NCBI RefSeq assembly: GCF_032917945.1
Contig: NZ_CP136624.1
Location: 5,952,001 to 6,016,000 of the forward strand
Origin: Bradyrhizobium sp. sBnM-33
GTDB lineage: Bacteria > Pseudomonadota > Alphaproteobacteria > Rhizobiales > Xanthobacteraceae
Direction: 5' to 3'
Length of the DNA stretch: 64,000 nucleotides
Part shown: positions 60,691 to 64,000 of the stretch, piece by piece
Numbering within the stretch: the first letter of the stretch is position 1
Layout: each line of letters begins with the position of its first letter
Translations under genes and position numbers: made by a program
Notes under the pieces: model-generated
Database searches by the model: none
Seen by the model: the letters and a program-made list of their open reading frames with translations, nothing else
What the model was told of the DNA's origin: nothing

Positions 60691-62955
60691 CTACCCGCCG
60701 AACTTCCTGCGCAACATGATGCCGAGAATGTTAGAATAGTCGTCGGTCCATAGCGCGCTTGTCTGGTCAGGGGGTAATGGCGTCCAGCTACCCGCAACAC
60801 GTCCGGTATCGCCGGCGTCGCGCGCCATCACGACGACCCGGGCATTGGCCGCGAACGTCGTCATGAAATCGCCGGCGCGGTCATCCTCGCGGAGAAAGGT
60901 AATCAACCCCTGCGACCAGGCGACATTGGCCACCACGGGCGCGAGATCGAGGTGGCGGTTGGAAATATGCGCAATGATCACGCCGCGGTCGGAAAGCTTC
61001 GAGAGATAACCCGCGAGCGCCTCGCGCGTCAGCAGATGCACCGGAATACTGTCAGACGAAAAGGCGTCCAGAACGATCAAGTCATAGCGATCGGGTGACG
61101 CTTCCAGCGTCAGGCGCGCGTCTCCGGCAACGACGGATGCGTCCGGCGCGCAATTCGACAGGAAAGTGAAGAGATTTGGATCCCGAGCCATGCGGATCAC
61201 TTCCGGATCGATCTCGAAAAACGCCCAGCGCTCTCTGGACTTGCGGTGGCAGGCCAGCGATCCCGTGCCAAGCCCGACGATGGCGACGTGCTCGAAGCCG
61301 CCATGGGCGGCGCGAGCGGCTCGGATCGCTTCGGCCAACGCACCTTCCGGATAATAATAAGTCAATGGCGTGGGCGCCCCGTTGACTGCCGTGCCGTCCT
61401 CGTTGCGCAAGCGTTGAGCGCCATGGATTGTGGTGCCATGATAGAGAACGCGCGCCTTGCCGTCGGCGATTTCGGCCACCCTGTGAACACCGAAGAAACT
61501 GCGCGCCGTCTCGATCGGCGCAATTCCCGGCCGCCAAAAAGCGGTAATGGCAAAACTCAGGACGACAAGTCCGAAGAGGCGCATCGGCTGCTGCCGTTGA
61601 AACAGCATCGCTGCCGCCATCAGCGCGAGCAGAACTTGAAACGGCAATTCCAGCGTCGCGGGCAGCTGTACGGCGGTGACACACGAGACGGCCGCCAGGA
61701 CTGCGCTCAGCAGCAACCACGGCCAAAGTTCAGCCACCGCCTTGCTGATGCCGCTCGTGAAGACGCCGGGCATGCACAACAGCGTCAGCGCAATCAGGAT
61801 CGGGTACTCATAGTTGCCGTTGAATATCTGGGGCGCCAGCAGGCCCGCAAACACTCCACCGATGACCCCGCCGAACGAGGTGCAAAGGTAAAATTCCGTC
61901 AGCCGCTGCGGGGCCGGACGCTGCGCGTAGAGTTCGCCGTGGCACATCAGCGTCAGCAGTGCGAACGCGACGAGATTGAGGATGATCATCGTCACCCAGA
62001 ACACCTTATCGCCGCCGATCAGGCTCACCGCAAGCGGCGCCACTGCGAACGGAACAAGCCAGACGACATTGGCATGCGCGATCCACGGCCTTTCGCGGAA
62101 TACGGCGACGAAAGTGAGCAGGTAGATCGCCAGCGGGACCACCCACAGGAACGGCGCAGCGGCAATGTCGGTCGTCAGATATGCGGTGACGGCGATGACG
62201 AGGCCGGAAGGCACCGCGGCCAGAGCGGCCCAACGCATTCGTTCGCCAGCGCTCGCGCTACCTTCATCAAGCGGGCCGGCCTGCGCATCGATCGCCGCCG
62301 TACGCGAAGTAAACAAGCCGGCGATAACCAAGAGCCCGGCAAACACTGCAAATCCGACGGACCAAGCCGTGGTCTGCGTCTTCAGCGTCAGGATCGGCTC
62401 GATAATAGCGGGATAGGCGAACAGCGCGGCAAACGAGCCGAGATTGGAAGCTGCGTAAAGAACGTAGGGGTTGCTCGCCCGCCTGTGCCCGCTTGCGGCA
62501 AACCAGCTTTGCAGCAGTGGCGCACTGGCCGACAGCGTAAAGAACGGAAGCCCGATCGAGACCGCAAATAATCCGAACAGCCACAGCGCCGTTCCATCCG
62601 ATGGCGGAGCTAACCATCCTGGCGCGACGGCGATCGGCAGGGTCATCGCCGTTATCCCGACCAGCAGCAGATGGACCATCGCCGCCCGGCCGGGCCGCAG
62701 CAGACGGTTCAGGAAATGGGCGTAGGCATATCCCGCCAGCAGCACGGTTTGAAAGAACACCATCGCAACCGACCACACGGCCGGCGCGCCGCCGAGCTTC
62801 GGCAGCACCATCTTTGCAAACATCGGCTGGATCGAGAAGAGAAGCAGCGCCGAGACGAACAGCGTCAGCCCGTAGAGCAACGGCATCAGCCGGACGCTGG
62901 CAGCCTGCGGATCGACTGCAGGCGATACCCGGTCCGAAGCTTGGAAGAGCGACAT
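60691..62955 (-). CDS. Membrane-fused spermidine-synthase-like protein
   Basis: 754 aa from the ATG at 62955 (GGAGATATCG upstream). The first about 470 residues form 10-12 membrane helices with an MFS-like start (LYGLTLFVSALLLFSIQPMF). The C-terminal part is a SpeE-like aminopropyltransferase/methyltransferase domain: RVLYHGTTIHGAQRL, VAIVGLGTGSLACH, FFEIDPEVIRMAR and YDLIVLDAFSSDSIPVHLLT. Such fused proteins are widespread; whether they make polyamines is not shown. The N-terminal upstream ATG at 63009 was not used. Confidence 0.9.
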   Translation of the reverse strand: MSLFQASDRVSPAVDPQAASVRLMPLLYGLTLFVSALLLFSIQPMFAKMVLPKLGGAPAVWSVAMVFFQTVLLAGYAYAHFLNRLLRPGRAAMVHLLLVGITAMTLPIAVAPGWLAPPSDGTALWLFGLFAVSIGLPFFTLSASAPLLQSWFAASGHRRASNPYVLYAASNLGSFAALFAYPAIIEPILTLKTQTTAWSVGFAVFAGLLVIAGLFTSRTAAIDAQAGPLDEGSASAGERMRWAALAAVPSGLVIAVTAYLTTDIAAAPFLWVVPLAIYLLTFVAVFRERPWIAHANVVWLVPFAVAPLAVSLIGGDKVFWVTMIILNLVAFALLTLMCHGELYAQRPAPQRLTEFYLCTSFGGVIGGVFAGLLAPQIFNGNYEYPILIALTLLCMPGVFTSGISKAVAELWPWLLLSAVLAAVSCVTAVQLPATLELPFQVLLALMAAAMLFQRQQPMRLFGLVVLSFAITAFWRPGIAPIETARSFFGVHRVAEIADGKARVLYHGTTIHGAQRLRNEDGTAVNGAPTPLTYYYPEGALAEAIRAARAAHGGFEHVAIVGLGTGSLACHRKSRERWAFFEIDPEVIRMARDPNLFTFLSNCAPDASVVAGDARLTLEASPDRYDLIVLDAFSSDSIPVHLLTREALAGYLSKLSDRGVIIAHISNRHLDLAPVVANVAWSQGLITFLREDDRAGDFMTTFAANARVVVMARDAGDTGRVAGSWTPLPPDQTSALWTDDYSNILGIMLRRKFGG

Positions 62956-63080
62956 CGATATCTCCGGCACCGGCAATTGCCAGCACGGTATCGAGCCGCC
63001 CCTAAACAAGGCTTAAAAGATGGTCGGGAATGGCGGACGCAATGGTAAACGTCGCCTTGATCCGGGCAGGACGAGCCCGC

Positions 63081-63530
63081 TCATCCCTTTCGCGTGTGAC
63101 CCCACGCCGCGTCCCAGTCTTCGCCCGCAGCATCGATGACGCGGCCGTCGGCCTCGAAGAACTTGTTCGGCACCTGGAAGATTGCGAGCATCAGCCCGCC
63201 CTGTGGACACCACGCGACGTGGCGGCTGCCCTCTTCGCGCCAGATGAATTCGCCGGCCTTGCATTCGATGCCCTTCGCCGGACCTTCCTTGTCGACCAGA
63301 GAGCCTTCGAGCACGTAGGTCTGCTCGATGTTGACGTGCTCGTGGTCAGGCAACACCGCGCCGGGCGCGAACCGCATCAGCGCGGTCATCAGGCCGGTTT
63401 TGCGATCGAACAGCAGGGTCTTGGCCTCGCAGCCGGGAAAGCGGGTCTTCTGCCACCCCATGCTGTCGGGGCGAACCAGATGGGAATGCGTGTCTGCAGT
63501 CTGCGCATTTGCCGGCGTCGCAGCGTCCAT
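63081..63530 (-). CDS. Cupin domain protein (ChrR-like)
   Basis: 149 aa starting at the ATG at 63530 (CGGAGG upstream). The cupin metal motif is GAVLPDHEHVNIEQTYVLEG, with His and Glu ligands, and a second motif in EGSRHVAWCPQG. Related to the ChrR anti-sigma cupin and to DUF-type single-domain cupins that bind zinc; the substrate or partner is unknown. The longer frame (to 63887) is antisense to the cyclase. Confidence 0.85.
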   Translation of the reverse strand: MDAATPANAQTADTHSHLVRPDSMGWQKTRFPGCEAKTLLFDRKTGLMTALMRFAPGAVLPDHEHVNIEQTYVLEGSLVDKEGPAKGIECKAGEFIWREEGSRHVAWCPQGGLMLAIFQVPNKFFEADGRVIDAAGEDWDAAWGHTRKG

Positions 63531-63681
63531 GGCGATCCTCCGTTCTGCTTGTTTTGCCGCGATCCTAGCAGCTTTGCCTCTCGCCGCCAGCCAGCAGGTG
63601 CGCGCTGCGGCGTCCTTGCCCGCACCTGCGGCCGACTGTAGGATCGACCAGCCAGCCAAACGCGCAATGTACGGATGAAAA

Positions 63682-64000
63682 ATGGCGGCTCTGCAACAGG
63701 CAAGAATCTGCAAGGGGTGCTGGGAGCAGATGCATGTTCCGGTGCCGCTTCGCGGCGTGATCTCCGCGCCATTTCGCGCGTTCGGCATTCGTCCGAGCCG
63801 GATGAATCCCAATACGTGCACCATCTGCGAGCTGATGTTCACGAAGGTGATGCGGGCCCGCAAGATCACCATCGACGCAACCATCATGTTTGCCGATCTG
63901 CGCGGCTACACCAGTCTGTCGCAATCGCAGTCAGCCGATGCCGTCTCAGGACTGCTCGACGCATTCTATGATGAATGCGCCAGCGCGATCTGGGAGCACG
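63682..64000 (+). CDS. Adenylate/guanylate cyclase, 5' part only
   Basis: Partial gene from the ATG at 63682 (MAALQQARICKGCWEQMHVP) running off the window. Two Cys pairs in the N-terminus (CKGCW at 10-14 and CTICE near residue 47) could bind a metal. The class III cyclase catalytic domain begins after residue 60 (ITIDATIMFADLRGYTSLSQ), with the metal-binding Asp in FADLRG. Two in-frame Cys clusters before a cyclase domain occur in several Bradyrhizobium cyclases as I recall. No Shine-Dalgarno of note. Confidence 0.8.
   Translation, partial: MAALQQARICKGCWEQMHVPVPLRGVISAPFRAFGIRPSRMNPNTCTICELMFTKVMRARKITIDATIMFADLRGYTSLSQSQSADAVSGLLDAFYDECASAIWEH

Overview
The window is high-GC alphaproteobacterial chromosome, most probably from Bradyrhizobium or a close relative in the Nitrobacteraceae. 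This rests on the rhizobial order of the core clusters (pepA-holC; lptF-lptG-lptD-surA-pdxA-rsmA; gmk-yicC-mltG-fabF-acpP-fabG-fabD; rpsF-rpsR ... DUF2232-rplI; dnaB-alr), on many very small proteins of a type common in Bradyrhizobium, on one clear EcfG-type stress promoter, and on intergenic repeats that I recall from that group. No rRNA, tRNA, CRISPR array, prophage or intact insertion sequence was seen.

Layout. 1-2325: the 3' part of a xanthine-dehydrogenase-type molybdopterin subunit. 2.4-6.2 kb: an island of about nine small genes around a single-domain response regulator, including a shortened paralogue of a neighbouring gene and two membrane microproteins. 6.4-7.5 kb: an ATP-dependent DNA ligase with a frameshifted N-terminus and a coupled 55-aa gene. 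7.7-9.1 kb: ndk, a His-rich exported protein and a small gene. 9.1-13 kb: an ABC-F ATPase, then a coupled Tat-exported metallo-beta-lactamase-fold hydrolase and SCO protein. 13.2-24 kb: lipoprotein, a 17-bp tandem repeat, holC, pepA and the LPS-transport operon. 24-27.2 kb: alcohol dehydrogenase, dienelactone-hydrolase-like enzyme and a divergent LysR regulator.

27.2-35.4 kb is the degenerate, accessory part: palindromic repeats, a pair of divergent genes both beheaded by one deletion, a frameshifted gene, several copies of a short transposon-end-like element, a 220-bp palindromic element and a long repeat, mixed with a few intact genes (AhpD-like protein, methyltransferase, SGNH hydrolase, short-chain dehydrogenase).

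35.4-45.8 kb returns to core functions: a membrane protein with heptapeptide repeats, guanylate kinase, the fatty-acid-synthesis cluster, a LysE exporter, and a TetR-desaturase operon with a clear operator. 46-52 kb is the small ribosomal-protein operon, interrupted by a three-gene TAXI-type TRAP transporter operon that ends in a 30-aa membrane microprotein. 52-64 kb: a thioesterase/TetR pair with an operator, a heme-c protein with a long Pro/Ala/Lys tail, cyclopropane fatty acid synthase, dnaB, alr, exodeoxyribonuclease III, a membrane-anchored spermidine-synthase-like protein, a cupin, and the start of an adenylate/guanylate cyclase.

Together the core genes cover envelope lipid and LPS assembly (fab cluster, desaturase, cfa, lptDFG, mltG), translation and replication. 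No single defence or secretion system is visible. The most unusual items are the microprotein coupled to the TRAP permease and the insertion of that operon among ribosomal genes, the stress-promoter-driven small-gene island, and the traces of deletion and shuffling at 2.9, 6.5, 28.5 and 34.2 kb.
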